Assembly: GCA_018715495.1 (NCBI GenBank)
Contig: DVLO01000011.1
Coordinates: forward strand, 1 to 43,597
Source of the DNA: Candidatus Limihabitans stercoravium
Lineage (GTDB): Bacteria > Bacillota > Clostridia > Christensenellales > CAG-314
Reading direction: 5' to 3'
Length of the DNA: 43,597 bases
This document shows positions 27,538-36,057 of this stretch, piece after piece (position 1 is the stretch's first letter; each line of letters opens with the position of its first letter). The translations under genes and the position numbers were made by a program. The notes beneath the pieces are model-generated. The model was not told where the DNA came from and did not search any database. It was given only the letters and a program-made list of their open reading frames with translations.

Positions 27538-28416
27538 TTATTTGCTAAGTTGAAATTGTTTACAGTAACGGATAAAGTTTTCCGCATCGGAATACAAGCT
27601 GCCGCTCTTAGTCCAGATAAGCACAATGTCCTGCACAATGGGATGTTCAAGCGGGATACACACTAATCCGCTGTCCATTTCCGCAAGCTGTCTGTACATG
27701 AATGCCCCTACATTGCCGTATCCCAAGAACTTCTTGATTGTGTAAAGCTGAGATGTGTACAGTCTGATCTGCGGTTCAACGCCAACTTCAGAAAATCCAC
27801 GCTTGATGATGATGTTCTGATAGGAATCGGGCTTGAAAAGTATCAATGGAGTGTCGGCAAGTTCCTTGAAGGAAATGCTTGTTCTGTCAGCCAACGGATG
27901 ATTCTTGCTTACACAGAACACAAGTTCGGTAGAAACAAGGTGCAACGTGTTGTACGCCTCATTGATTGTGCTGTCGTTGATTGTGATACCAAGATCCACC
28001 GAATTGGCGTCAACAAGTTTACGTACCTGCATTGAGCCCGTTTCCAGCATCTCCATTTCAACATTAGGAAACTTTTCGGCGTAATCGTTAAATATTGCAG
28101 GGAACAGGAACGTGCTGATCATGGCAGGAATTGCAATCTTGACATGGTTTCGATTGTTGCCAAGATCCTTCATCTGCCCTACCAGTGTATCGATTGACTT
28201 AAGTATATAGTTTACCTTGTCAAGAAAAATGTTTCCCTCCACCGTCAGTTGCAGACGGTTGTTTCTGCGGTGAAACAACTTGACGCCAAATTCCTCTTCC
28301 AACTCCTTGATACAGAAGGAAATGGCAGGTTGCGAAACGTACAATTCTTCCGCAGCCTTGGTAATACTGCTGTAACGGCATACAGTTTGAAAATATCTCA
28401 TTTGTGAAATTTTCAT
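27538..28416 (-). CDS. LysR-type transcriptional regulator
   Basis: A 292-residue regulator: winged helix-turn-helix with SSITKAAEELYVSQPAISFCIKELE at about residues 18-42, then a periplasmic-binding-like effector domain. The ATG at 28416 follows AGGTGAT. It is first in an operon with ppa and has a promoter 36 bases upstream, with nested palindromes beyond the -35 as expected of an autoregulated LysR-type operator. The co-inducer is unknown. Confidence 0.93.
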   Translation of the reverse strand: MKISQMRYFQTVCRYSSITKAAEELYVSQPAISFCIKELEEEFGVKLFHRRNNRLQLTVEGNIFLDKVNYILKSIDTLVGQMKDLGNNRNHVKIAIPAMISTFLFPAIFNDYAEKFPNVEMEMLETGSMQVRKLVDANSVDLGITINDSTINEAYNTLHLVSTELVFCVSKNHPLADRTSISFKELADTPLILFKPDSYQNIIIKRGFSEVGVEPQIRLYTSQLYTIKKFLGYGNVGAFMYRQLAEMDSGLVCIPLEHPIVQDIVLIWTKSGSLYSDAENFIRYCKQFQLSK

Positions 28417-28451
28417 ATCAATCACCTGATCAATAAATTTTTACTTATTGC

Positions 28452-28480
28452 ATTATAACATGGATTTATGATAAATTCAA
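28452..28480 (-). promoter_or_regulatory. Promoter of the LysR-ppa operon
   Basis: Minus-strand TTGAAT, 17-base spacer, TATAAT. Confidence 0.75.
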
Positions 28481-28500
28481 GAGATTGTTAAAAAAAATTT

Positions 28501-28545
28501 ATTGTAAACTAAAAACTTTTTAGTCAACTAATAGCAAATTACAAT
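28501..28545. promoter_or_regulatory. Nested palindromes upstream of the LysR gene
   Basis: ACTAAAAA-C-TTTTTAGT (28508-28524) is a perfect palindrome; ATTGTAA (28501-28507) and TTACAAT (28539-28545) form an outer inverted pair. They lie at about -50 to -95 relative to the promoter, a usual LysR-type binding zone. Confidence 0.5.
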
Positions 28546-28584
28546 AATTTTACACAAAATTTGAGGTCAAGATCAGTCAAGGCA

Positions 28585-28626
28585 AATAAAAGGCGTCGAC
28601 ATCTACTTACAGATGCAAACGCCTAA
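28585..28626 (-). terminator. Terminator of hemW
   Basis: Minus-strand AGGCGT/ACGCCT outer stem with an inner ATCT/AGAT stem, followed by TTTTATTT. It lies a few bases past the hemW stop. Confidence 0.75.
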
Positions 28627-28630
28627 AACC

Positions 28631-29737
28631 TTACAACAATTCAGTCAATATGTAATTCAATGCGTAGAACTTGTCATTGCAGACACGTAATGCGTCACCA
28701 TCCTGAACAAGATAATCCTTACATTTGGAAATGTCAAACACCTCAGTTAGCTGTCTGCCGTACCGATTGAAAAAATCGCTGAGCGAAATTCCCTGCTCCA
28801 ATCTCAGCCCCAACATCAGAAATTCTCTCATGCTCTCTTGCCTGTTGATGTAACTGCAGTCTGTTCGAACAGAACCACCCTTTAGATACCTTTCAAGACT
28901 GTGAGTATTCGTGTAGCGAATGTGGTTGAGATATCCAGACGCTGCCACTCCCAACCCGATGTACTCTCCGCACTGCCAGTAATTGAGATTGTGTCTGCAG
29001 GGTGATTGTCTGGAAAAGTTGCTGACCTCATACCTTGAAAATCCGTTGTCTGCTAACCTTTCGCAAGCGTAGTCGTACATGTCAGCAAGAATGTCTTCAT
29101 CCTCAACAACACTGACTCTGCCCTTGTCAATCAGCCTGCGCAACTCACTGTCGGGATAAATTTCCAGTGCGTAGAAACTCAGATGTTTCAATGGAAGTTT
29201 TACCACAGTGTCAACTGTGTGTCTGAACTTTAGAAAGGTGCTGTCAACACCTATCATCAGGTCGGCATTGATGTTGTCAAAAAAGTTACATGCATTGTCC
29301 AAACACTGCAGAAAATCTTTGTAGCTGTGCAATCTTCCGATACTTTTAAGACTGTCGTCATTGACGCTCTGAAGACCTACACTCAACCTATTGACACCGT
29401 TAGCATGAAAGCAGCGCAACTTGTCCTTGTCAAGACTTTCGGGATTGCCTTCTACAGTTATTTCGCAGTCAGGCAAAAGATTGAATTTTTTAATACAATC
29501 GAAAAGCCTTGCTATATTGTCGGGCGAAAGTACTGAAGGCGTACCGCCGCCCACAAATACCGACTTGACTTCAACGTCCCCCACCTTGACAAGATACCTT
29601 TCCGCTTCAGCAACAAGACAGTCAATGTATCTGTCTTGCAAGGACAGATTACACATTGAAGTAAAGTCACAGTAGAAACACTTCCTTCTACAAAAAGGTA
29701 TGTGAATATAAATGGAAATTGGTTCTTTTGTCTTCAT
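28631..29737 (-). CDS. hemW: Radical SAM heme chaperone / coproporphyrinogen oxidase-like
   Basis: A 368-residue radical SAM protein with the cluster cysteines C16-x3-C20-x2-C23 after YIHIPF. The GGGTPS motif and the NPES segment fit the HemW/HemN family. Its place after lepA is the usual Bacillota order (lepA-hemW-hrcA), which supports HemW rather than true HemN. It has its own promoter region because a terminator separates it from lepA. hrcA does not follow here. Confidence 0.9.
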   Translation of the reverse strand: MKTKEPISIYIHIPFCRRKCFYCDFTSMCNLSLQDRYIDCLVAEAERYLVKVGDVEVKSVFVGGGTPSVLSPDNIARLFDCIKKFNLLPDCEITVEGNPESLDKDKLRCFHANGVNRLSVGLQSVNDDSLKSIGRLHSYKDFLQCLDNACNFFDNINADLMIGVDSTFLKFRHTVDTVVKLPLKHLSFYALEIYPDSELRRLIDKGRVSVVEDEDILADMYDYACERLADNGFSRYEVSNFSRQSPCRHNLNYWQCGEYIGLGVAASGYLNHIRYTNTHSLERYLKGGSVRTDCSYINRQESMREFLMLGLRLEQGISLSDFFNRYGRQLTEVFDISKCKDYLVQDGDALRVCNDKFYALNYILTELL

Positions 29738-29755
29738 ATTACCTAATTTACTCTG

Positions 29756-29791
29756 ATTATACTATACTATGTTTGTAATAGTATGTTGCAA
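29756..29791 (-). promoter_or_regulatory. hemW promoter region with a palindromic element
   Basis: Minus-strand TATAAT (29756-29761) with TTGCAA (29786-29791) 24 bases upstream; an alternative -10 TATAGT gives a 19-base spacer. Between them lies the inverted repeat ATACTAT-7-ATAGTAT (29764-29784). A repressor bound there would block the promoter. Confidence 0.55.
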
Positions 29792-29835
29792 ACGGGTGAT
29801 TTTTCGAAATAATAGTTATAAATTTGCTGTTAAAC

Positions 29836-29864
29836 AAAGACGCACCCCTTCAAGGTGCGTCTTT
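29836..29864. terminator. Terminator of lepA
   Basis: AAAGACGCACC/GGTGCGTCTTT, 11-bp stem and 7-base loop, flanked by T-rich sequence on the minus side. Confidence 0.85.
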
Positions 29865-29872
29865 AATTGATA

Positions 29873-31672
29873 TCAATCGTCAATCTTCAAAATAGACATG
29901 AACGCTTCACTTGGCACACTTACACTACCAACCTGACGCATACGTTTCTTGCCTTCTTTCTGCTTTTCAAGCAACTTCTTTTTACGTGTGATGTCACCGC
30001 CGTAGCACTTAGCAAGGACGTCCTTTCTCAATGCCTTTACAGTCTCACGGGCAATTATTTTATTGCCCACCGCTGCTTGTACGGGAATTTCAAACATCTG
30101 GCGTGGTATTGCTTCCTTTAACTTTTCAGCAATCTGTCTGCCACGTGCGTAGGCTCTTTCTTCATTTACAATGACTGACAAAGCATCACACATTTCGCCG
30201 TTGAGCAGCAAGTCAAGTTTTACAAGATTACCCTTGACATAACCCTTGATTTCGTAGTCAAGGCTGGCATAGCCACGGGTACGTGATTTCAATGTATCGA
30301 AAAAGTTGTAGATGATTTCATTCAACGGAATGTCGTAAGCGACACGCACTCTCTTGGTGTCAAGATATGTTATATCCACAAAGGTACCACGCTTGTCCTG
30401 GCACAATTCCATTACCGAACCGACATATTCAGGCGGGCAGTATATGGATGCAGCCACAATTGGTTCTTCCATGTGTTCGATGGATGTAACGGGCGGCAAC
30501 TTTGTAGGATTGTCTATTAGCAACATTTCGCCGTTTGTCGTGAACACCTTGTAACTTACGCTTGGAGCAGTTGTAACAAGGTCAAGGTCGAACTCTCTTT
30601 CAAGACGTTCCTGGATGATTTCCATGTGAAGCAATCCCAAAAAGCCGCAACGAAAACCGAATCCCAGCGCAACCGATGTGTCCGGTTCGTACAGCAACGA
30701 TGCGTCGTTCAATTTCAACTTTTCCAAAGCGTCCTTAAGATCATTGTACTTGCTTCCGTCGGCGGGGAATATTCCGCAGTACACCATTGGCTTGACTTCC
30801 TTGTAGCCCTTCAATGGTTCGGCAGTAGGATTGTCGTTGTCGGTAATTGTGTCGCCTACCTTGGTGTCGGAAACAGTCTTGATACTTGCACAGATGTAAC
30901 CTACATCGCCTGCACGCAATCTGTCACACTTGACCATTGATGGAGCGAAATACCCTACTTCCGTTACGTCAAATACCTTACCTTTAGTTTCAAACATTCT
31001 GATGCGTGTACCTACTCCCACGCTACCGTCCACAATACGGGTAAAAATAATTACACCCTTGTAGTTGTCGTACTGACAGTCGAAAATAAGTGCCTTTAAA
31101 GGAAGTTGTTCATCCCCCTTGGGTGCAGGAACACGTGTCACAACAGCATCAAGAACATCCTTGATGTTTATGCCTTCCTTAGCAGATACAAGCGGCGCAT
31201 CAGATGCGTCAAGACCTACCGCTTCTTCTATTTCCGCCTTTGCACTTTCCACATCGGCAGAAGGAAGATCGATCTTGTTGATTACAGGTATGATTTCAAG
31301 GTCGTTTTCCAGTGCAAGGTAGCAATTTGCAAGAGTCTGAGCCTCAACGCCCTGTGAAGCATCTACGACAAGTAATGCCCCTTCACATGCCGCAAGTGAA
31401 CGGCTGACTTCGTAGTTGAAGTCGACGTGTCCCGGAGTGTCAATCAGGTTCAATGTGTACTCCGTGCCCTGGTAATTGTATTTCATTGTTACCGGGGTCA
31501 GCTTGATTGTAATTCCCCTTTCACGCTCAATATCCATGCTGTCAAGCAACTGTGCTTCCATGTCACGCTTGGCAACCTGCCCTGTGTATTCCATCAGTCT
31601 GTCAGCCAGTGTGCTCTTGCCGTGGTCGATGTGTGCGATTATACAAAAATTTCTGATGTTTCTGTCCGCCAT
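29873..31672 (-). CDS. lepA: Elongation factor 4 (back-translocating GTPase)
   Basis: A 599-residue translational GTPase. G1 is AHIDHGKST near the N terminus, G3 DTPGH, G4 NKIDLP, then domains II, III, V and the LepA-specific C-terminal domain. Length is standard. The ATG is preceded by GGAG at 5-6 bases. Own promoter and terminator. Confidence 0.97.
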   Translation of the reverse strand: MADRNIRNFCIIAHIDHGKSTLADRLMEYTGQVAKRDMEAQLLDSMDIERERGITIKLTPVTMKYNYQGTEYTLNLIDTPGHVDFNYEVSRSLAACEGALLVVDASQGVEAQTLANCYLALENDLEIIPVINKIDLPSADVESAKAEIEEAVGLDASDAPLVSAKEGINIKDVLDAVVTRVPAPKGDEQLPLKALIFDCQYDNYKGVIIFTRIVDGSVGVGTRIRMFETKGKVFDVTEVGYFAPSMVKCDRLRAGDVGYICASIKTVSDTKVGDTITDNDNPTAEPLKGYKEVKPMVYCGIFPADGSKYNDLKDALEKLKLNDASLLYEPDTSVALGFGFRCGFLGLLHMEIIQERLEREFDLDLVTTAPSVSYKVFTTNGEMLLIDNPTKLPPVTSIEHMEEPIVAASIYCPPEYVGSVMELCQDKRGTFVDITYLDTKRVRVAYDIPLNEIIYNFFDTLKSRTRGYASLDYEIKGYVKGNLVKLDLLLNGEMCDALSVIVNEERAYARGRQIAEKLKEAIPRQMFEIPVQAAVGNKIIARETVKALRKDVLAKCYGGDITRKKKLLEKQKEGKKRMRQVGSVSVPSEAFMSILKIDD

Positions 31673-31720
31673 TGGTACTCCGTTTAAAAATCTGTTCTTT
31701 TAAAAGTTCAATTACAGTAA

Positions 31721-31749
31721 ATTATAACTTAAATCACCGCATTTGACAA
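31721..31749 (-). promoter_or_regulatory. Promoter of lepA
   Basis: Minus-strand TTGTCA, 17-base spacer, TATAAT. Confidence 0.75.
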
Positions 31750-31988
31750 CTGTCTAAAAAAAACTTACCTGACAGAATTTACCCCAAAAAACCGCAATAC
31801 ACTACGCTACGCATTTTACTTCCGACAAAAACAACACCATTTGCAGTATTTAAACGTTTCCGAAAAAACACGTGAATATACTTTCAATACCGCATTTAAC
31901 CAACCAAAAGTACGAACTGATGGGAAATACCGCTGTTTTGGCACATCAGTCAATAACAATATACTTACATCTTTAAATCATATTAAAC
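31750..31988. other. Intergenic stretch before the glpQ-like operon
   Basis: Nothing gene-like has a ribosome site. An ACTGATG/CATCAGT inverted pair spans about 31917-31951. Otherwise featureless. Confidence 0.4.
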
Positions 31989-32030
31989 AAAAAAAATTGG
32001 CGAAAATAGGACTTATTTTCTTGCCAATTT
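31989..32030. promoter_or_regulatory. Inverted repeat overlapping the glpQ-like promoter
   Basis: AAATTGGC-GAAAATA (31994-32008) pairs with TATTTTC-TT-GCCAATTT (32014-32030), 15 bp with a two-base bulge and a 5-base loop. On the minus strand it is followed by eight T (31996-31989), a terminator form. On the plus strand its right arm contains the -35 box. It may be an operator, a leftward terminator, or both. Confidence 0.6.
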
Positions 32031-32049
32031 ACTGTGTTATATATATAAT
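32021..32049 (+). promoter_or_regulatory. Promoter of the glpQ-like operon
   Basis: TTGCCA, 17-base spacer, TATAAT, about 60 bases before the first start codon. Confidence 0.78.
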
Positions 32050-32109
32050 TAAAGGGTAAGTATCAAGTATATATACACTCTTGTTGACCACCAAAGGGGG
32101 TGTCATAAA

Positions 32110-32856
32110 ATGAAAAACAACAGTTGGCTTACCAACAAATACATTGCACACAGAGGTTTGTTTGACAACAAACTCATACCTGAAAACTCCATTGCCGCAT
32201 TTGAAAAGGCAGTAGAAAACAAATTCGCAATAGAAATGGATGTCCAGATGACAAAAGATGGAGTGCTTGTCGTATTTCACGACGACGACATGTTCCGCAT
32301 GACCGGTCTTAAAGGAGATATCCGTGAAAAAACGTATGATGAAATAAAGGATTTTCGCCTTCTTGAAACAGACGAACGTATTCCCACGTTTCAGCAGTTT
32401 CTTGAATGTATCAACGGCAGAACACAACTTGTCATAGAAATCAAGCATCACAAAAATATCGGTTCTGTAGAAGAAAAAGTACTTGATTTCCTTGCGGGAT
32501 ACACCGGTGAATACTGTATAGAGTCATTCAATCCCCTTATTGTGCGCTGGTTCAAGGTACATGCACCAAATATCATAAGAGGACAGCTTTCCTACGATTT
32601 CAAGGATACAGGATTCAGTCCGTTTAGAAAGAAAATGCTTGCCAATCTGTGGCTGTGCAAATGGAACGGTTCTCAATTCATTGCATACGACCAGGCAACC
32701 GTTGACGCAAACAAGGCTGTGCAGAAATACCGCAAGAAGATGCCTGTTGTGTGCTGGACGGTAAAGAGTCAACAAAGGCTGGATTACCTTGAAAAATACT
32801 GCGACAACGTAATATTCGACAGCTTTCTTCCCGAAAGACGTGATACAATCGATTAA
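32110..32856 (+). CDS. Glycerophosphodiester phosphodiesterase
   Basis: A 248-residue GDPD-family enzyme hydrolysing glycerophosphodiesters to sn-glycerol 3-phosphate and an alcohol. The catalytic landmarks are HRG (14-16), PENS (24-27), the EMDV metal region and VFHDD. No signal peptide, so it is probably cytoplasmic. The start follows AAAGGGGG. It is the first gene of an operon with the membrane-anchored repeat protein 50 bases downstream. A role in lipid or teichoic acid glycerol turnover is the family-based guess. Confidence 0.9.
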   Translation: MKNNSWLTNKYIAHRGLFDNKLIPENSIAAFEKAVENKFAIEMDVQMTKDGVLVVFHDDDMFRMTGLKGDIREKTYDEIKDFRLLETDERIPTFQQFLECINGRTQLVIEIKHHKNIGSVEEKVLDFLAGYTGEYCIESFNPLIVRWFKVHAPNIIRGQLSYDFKDTGFSPFRKKMLANLWLCKWNGSQFIAYDQATVDANKAVQKYRKKMPVVCWTVKSQQRLDYLEKYCDNVIFDSFLPERRDTID

Positions 32857-32863
32857 ACAACCC

Positions 32864-32879
32864 GACTGCAAGCGCAGTC
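32864..32879 (+). other. Small hairpin between the two operon genes
   Basis: GACTGC/GCAGTC with a 4-base loop, no T run. It could be a processing or stability element between the glpQ-like and repeat-protein cistrons. Confidence 0.5.
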
Positions 32880-32906
32880 TACTCTACTGAACTAAGAGGT
32901 GAATTT

Positions 32907-35900
32907 ATGCGTAGAACAATGGCTTTTATTGCAGGTATGCTCTTTGGCATGATTTTTCTTGTCGCCACATTGGGCGTAGGAATTTACACTGCAATTTCAA
33001 TCGTAAAGCCTGCTGATGTGTGTCAGGACAGCGACAAGTACCTAGGTGACTTATCACAAATGTCTGTGCTTCAGATCATAAAAGAAATCTCAGACAAATA
33101 CAACAGCGTTGCAATGAATCCCGACCCCGAAACGGGCGAATACTACTCCGTTGCCGACTTCGAAAAGGAATACAACGTAAACCTTTCGGCAATTGTTGGT
33201 ATAGAACTCAACGACGATGTTAAAAAATTTCCGTTTCTCACACTGTTTACCCCCGACGGATTAAACAAGGCTCTTCAACAGACACCTGTAAGTGCAATTT
33301 CGGGATTTTTGGATTTTGTGAGTGAGAACGCTCAGACAGAGCTCAACAAACACAGCATCGCCGAACTTTTCAGCGACAACCCCATTGCAGTATTCAACAA
33401 CGTAAAGTTGAAAGATATGATCCCTGACATGGTAAAAGACGGAAATGTCTTCATGGTTGCACTGGGCGAAAGCAAGATAGGACCGGCATTTACCGCCCTT
33501 ACAAGCGGAAACGTTGTTGCCGAACTTCTTCCCGACGGAGCATTCGAAGCACTTGGAGAAGTGAAATTCAGCGATGTACTGGGCGAAGAAAGCGCATTGC
33601 TGAATTCCGTACTGGCAGATCATCAGCTTGTTGACATAATTTCAGAAAACGGCAGCGTTGTCCCTGAAAATATTTTGAGAGGGCTGTACGTAGGCAACCT
33701 TGTCAGCTACAACATCGTTTACCAATGCAACGGCGTAGACTGCGACAATACTTCAGCCGACCACACTCACCAATCCCACTACTGGGTAGACACCAACGGC
33801 AACAAGGTTTCGGGTATGGATGCGGTAATTGCGGATATTTCCATTGATCAATTGCTGGATGGCAACATGACAGGTCAGTTCAACGATGTTATGCTAGGTT
33901 CTTTGATGTACCAAAGCAAGACCATTGAAATAGACGCAAATTATATAAGCATTTCAGCAGACGGAACACTCAAGCAGAAAATAGACGGTGATACAATCAC
34001 ATACGCTAAAAAGAAAGGAGATGTGTGGTACGAAGCAACACTGAACTGCAACGACGATACTCACACCTTTGAACACACAGCCGATTGCGCACGCATTGTG
34101 TGGTATAAGGCAGATGGAACGGTTGTGACTGACCTTACTTCAGTGCTGGGTGAAGTTACAATCGGTGAACTGATAAACGGCGGAGCAAATATTGAAGAAC
34201 TGTTCGGCGATTTGAAAATCGGCGAAATCATGGACGTTGCAGGCACAATGTTTGAGGAATTTGCAAATTACACATTCTCTCAACTCATTCAGGATGAAGC
34301 ATTTACAAACATTCAACTTGGCGCATTCATGAGTCTTAAGACAGCAGAAGTTGACGTTTCCGACTGGACATACCAAAGCACAGGCATCTACACAAAAGAC
34401 ATTGATGGTGTTACATACACCGCTGTGGAATTTGACGACGGAATCTTCGTGGCACATCTCAATTGTTCAAACAACCACGAACACACTAAAGATTGTTACA
34501 CAAAGCAAAGATTTGAAGTAGCAGCTGTTGAAAATCCTACATTCCCCACAGACTACACTGCTGTGTCGGGCGTTGCATCTGTAATTGCACACCCTACACT
34601 CAAGGACATACAGGGAGAGGGAATCAACGAAGTAATCAACGGACTTACCATCCGTGACCTGATGCCCGATTCAATCGAAGGCAACACAGTACTTGAAAGT
34701 ATTTCAGACATTCCTTTAAAAGATCTGTCTACAGGAATAAACAACCTCTATGTCGGTTCGCTGGCAGGCTTGCACAGAAAGGAAGTTGAAGAAGGAACAC
34801 TCAACGCTATACAGGCGGACGGCAAGTGGTACGAAGGTGAACTTATCTGCACTTCTACCGACGAAGGGCACGTTCACACTGATGAGTGTTACAAGTTCGT
34901 GTGGTACAACGAAGACGGTACAGTTGCCCGTGGCGTTGTAAAAACCATTGCCAACCTGACTATCAGCGAAATGACAGGTGACAAATTGCAACAGAGTATA
35001 GACTCCATGACCCTGTCTGATGTGATGGGTGAGGAAAATTGTTCCAGTGGCATACTGTCCGTACTTAAAGATGTACAACTTTCCAATCTCAATGCGGTAA
35101 TAGACAACATGTATGTCGGCGATGCAATGGGATTTTTCAGAAAGGAAGTTGCAAGCACTACACCGGGTGCAATCCAATCGGATGGCAAATGGTACGAAGG
35201 CGAACTCAACTGCAAGGACGAAAGTCACGGCGACGCACACACTTCCGATTGTTACGTATTTGCATGGTACAATGAGAAAACATGCGAAACAAAAATTACC
35301 GGAGTGCAGAAAATATTTGCAAACCTTACAATAAGTCAGTTGAGTGACGGATCTGTTCTTCAGGAAAGCATGTCCAACCTTACACTTTCAGAAGTGGGAA
35401 TAAACGTTGAAACCGGATTGCTCAGCACACTCAAAGACGTAAAAATCAAAGACCTTGCAACCACCATTGACAACACCTACATGGGAGTGGCAATGGGATT
35501 GTTCAGAAAGGAAGTTCCTCAAGGTACAGCCAATGCAATTGAAGAAAACGGCACTTGGTACGAAGGTCAATTGATCTGCACCAATACGGCAAGCGACCAC
35601 AATCACACCGCTGAATGCTACGGATTTGTATGGTACGACGACGAAGCATGCTTGGCAAAGTCCAACAGACTCAACCAACTGATGGCCAACAACAAGCTCA
35701 ACGGAATGGGCTCAATAAGCGTTGTAAACATCGTATCGACACTTACAATGCAAGACATGATGGATGCTGATCTTGTGGAAATAACTCCCGAAACAGAAGA
35801 AAGGCTCAGCAGCAATATGTTCTTCGGCAGCGACATCTGGAAGACCTACACGCTCAAGGTGTTTATGAGTGAATTGTTTGAAAAAATAAACAGCCTTTCC

Positions 35901-35948
35901 CATACCGTAAAAATTCTACAACACAACATAAAAGCCGCTTGCAGGTAA
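32907..35948 (+). CDS. Membrane-anchored protein with repeated Cys/His modules
   Basis: A 1013-residue protein not recognised as a known family. MRRT plus a hydrophobic helix (about 5-33) forms a signal anchor, so the rest is probably extracellular. Six modules recur, 107-139 residues apart, each with a Cys...His...His-T-x-x-Cys pattern: starts at C274, C381, C520, C648, C769 and C891; the first ends in His instead of Cys. From the fourth on, the module is framed by WYEG before and FVWYN or FAWYN after it, and linked by 'LTI.x.L' and 'YVG..MG.FRKEV' segments. The last three are most alike, suggesting recent duplication. The Cys/His quartets would suit metal binding; similar CxxxHxHTxxCY motifs occur in surface proteins of gut Clostridia. 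The start has AGAGGTGA ahead. The stop codon lies in the terminator loop. Confidence 0.85.
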   Translation: MRRTMAFIAGMLFGMIFLVATLGVGIYTAISIVKPADVCQDSDKYLGDLSQMSVLQIIKEISDKYNSVAMNPDPETGEYYSVADFEKEYNVNLSAIVGIELNDDVKKFPFLTLFTPDGLNKALQQTPVSAISGFLDFVSENAQTELNKHSIAELFSDNPIAVFNNVKLKDMIPDMVKDGNVFMVALGESKIGPAFTALTSGNVVAELLPDGAFEALGEVKFSDVLGEESALLNSVLADHQLVDIISENGSVVPENILRGLYVGNLVSYNIVYQCNGVDCDNTSADHTHQSHYWVDTNGNKVSGMDAVIADISIDQLLDGNMTGQFNDVMLGSLMYQSKTIEIDANYISISADGTLKQKIDGDTITYAKKKGDVWYEATLNCNDDTHTFEHTADCARIVWYKADGTVVTDLTSVLGEVTIGELINGGANIEELFGDLKIGEIMDVAGTMFEEFANYTFSQLIQDEAFTNIQLGAFMSLKTAEVDVSDWTYQSTGIYTKDIDGVTYTAVEFDDGIFVAHLNCSNNHEHTKDCYTKQRFEVAAVENPTFPTDYTAVSGVASVIAHPTLKDIQGEGINEVINGLTIRDLMPDSIEGNTVLESISDIPLKDLSTGINNLYVGSLAGLHRKEVEEGTLNAIQADGKWYEGELICTSTDEGHVHTDECYKFVWYNEDGTVARGVVKTIANLTISEMTGDKLQQSIDSMTLSDVMGEENCSSGILSVLKDVQLSNLNAVIDNMYVGDAMGFFRKEVASTTPGAIQSDGKWYEGELNCKDESHGDAHTSDCYVFAWYNEKTCETKITGVQKIFANLTISQLSDGSVLQESMSNLTLSEVGINVETGLLSTLKDVKIKDLATTIDNTYMGVAMGLFRKEVPQGTANAIEENGTWYEGQLICTNTASDHNHTAECYGFVWYDDEACLAKSNRLNQLMANNKLNGMGSISVVNIVSTLTMQDMMDADLVEITPETEERLSSNMFFGSDIWKTYTLKVFMSELFEKINSLSHTVKILQHNIKAACR

Positions 35949-35960
35949 GCAAGCGGCTTT
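35931..35960. terminator. Terminator overlapping the repeat-protein stop codon
   Basis: AAAGCCGCTTGC/GCAAGCGGCTTT, 12-bp perfect stem; the stop TAA is in the 6-base loop. T-rich sequence is limited on the plus side but present on the minus side; it likely serves the convergent genes on both strands. Confidence 0.8.
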
Positions 35961-36057
35961 AAAATTTGCCTTAAAGTAAACTATTGAATTGATTACTCAA
36001 CATGTTTTCCATTACGATAGCACAAATACAATGTATCCGCAACAATCCGCAATTGCA

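Noticed and set aside
31841..32059. Small plus-strand frame before the glpQ-like gene
   Set aside because: Starts with TTG, lacks a ribosome site and runs through the promoter.
32029..32451. 140-residue frame antisense to the glycerophosphodiesterase gene
   Set aside because: No ribosome site and no recognisable protein, even though a leftward terminator-like repeat lies at its end.
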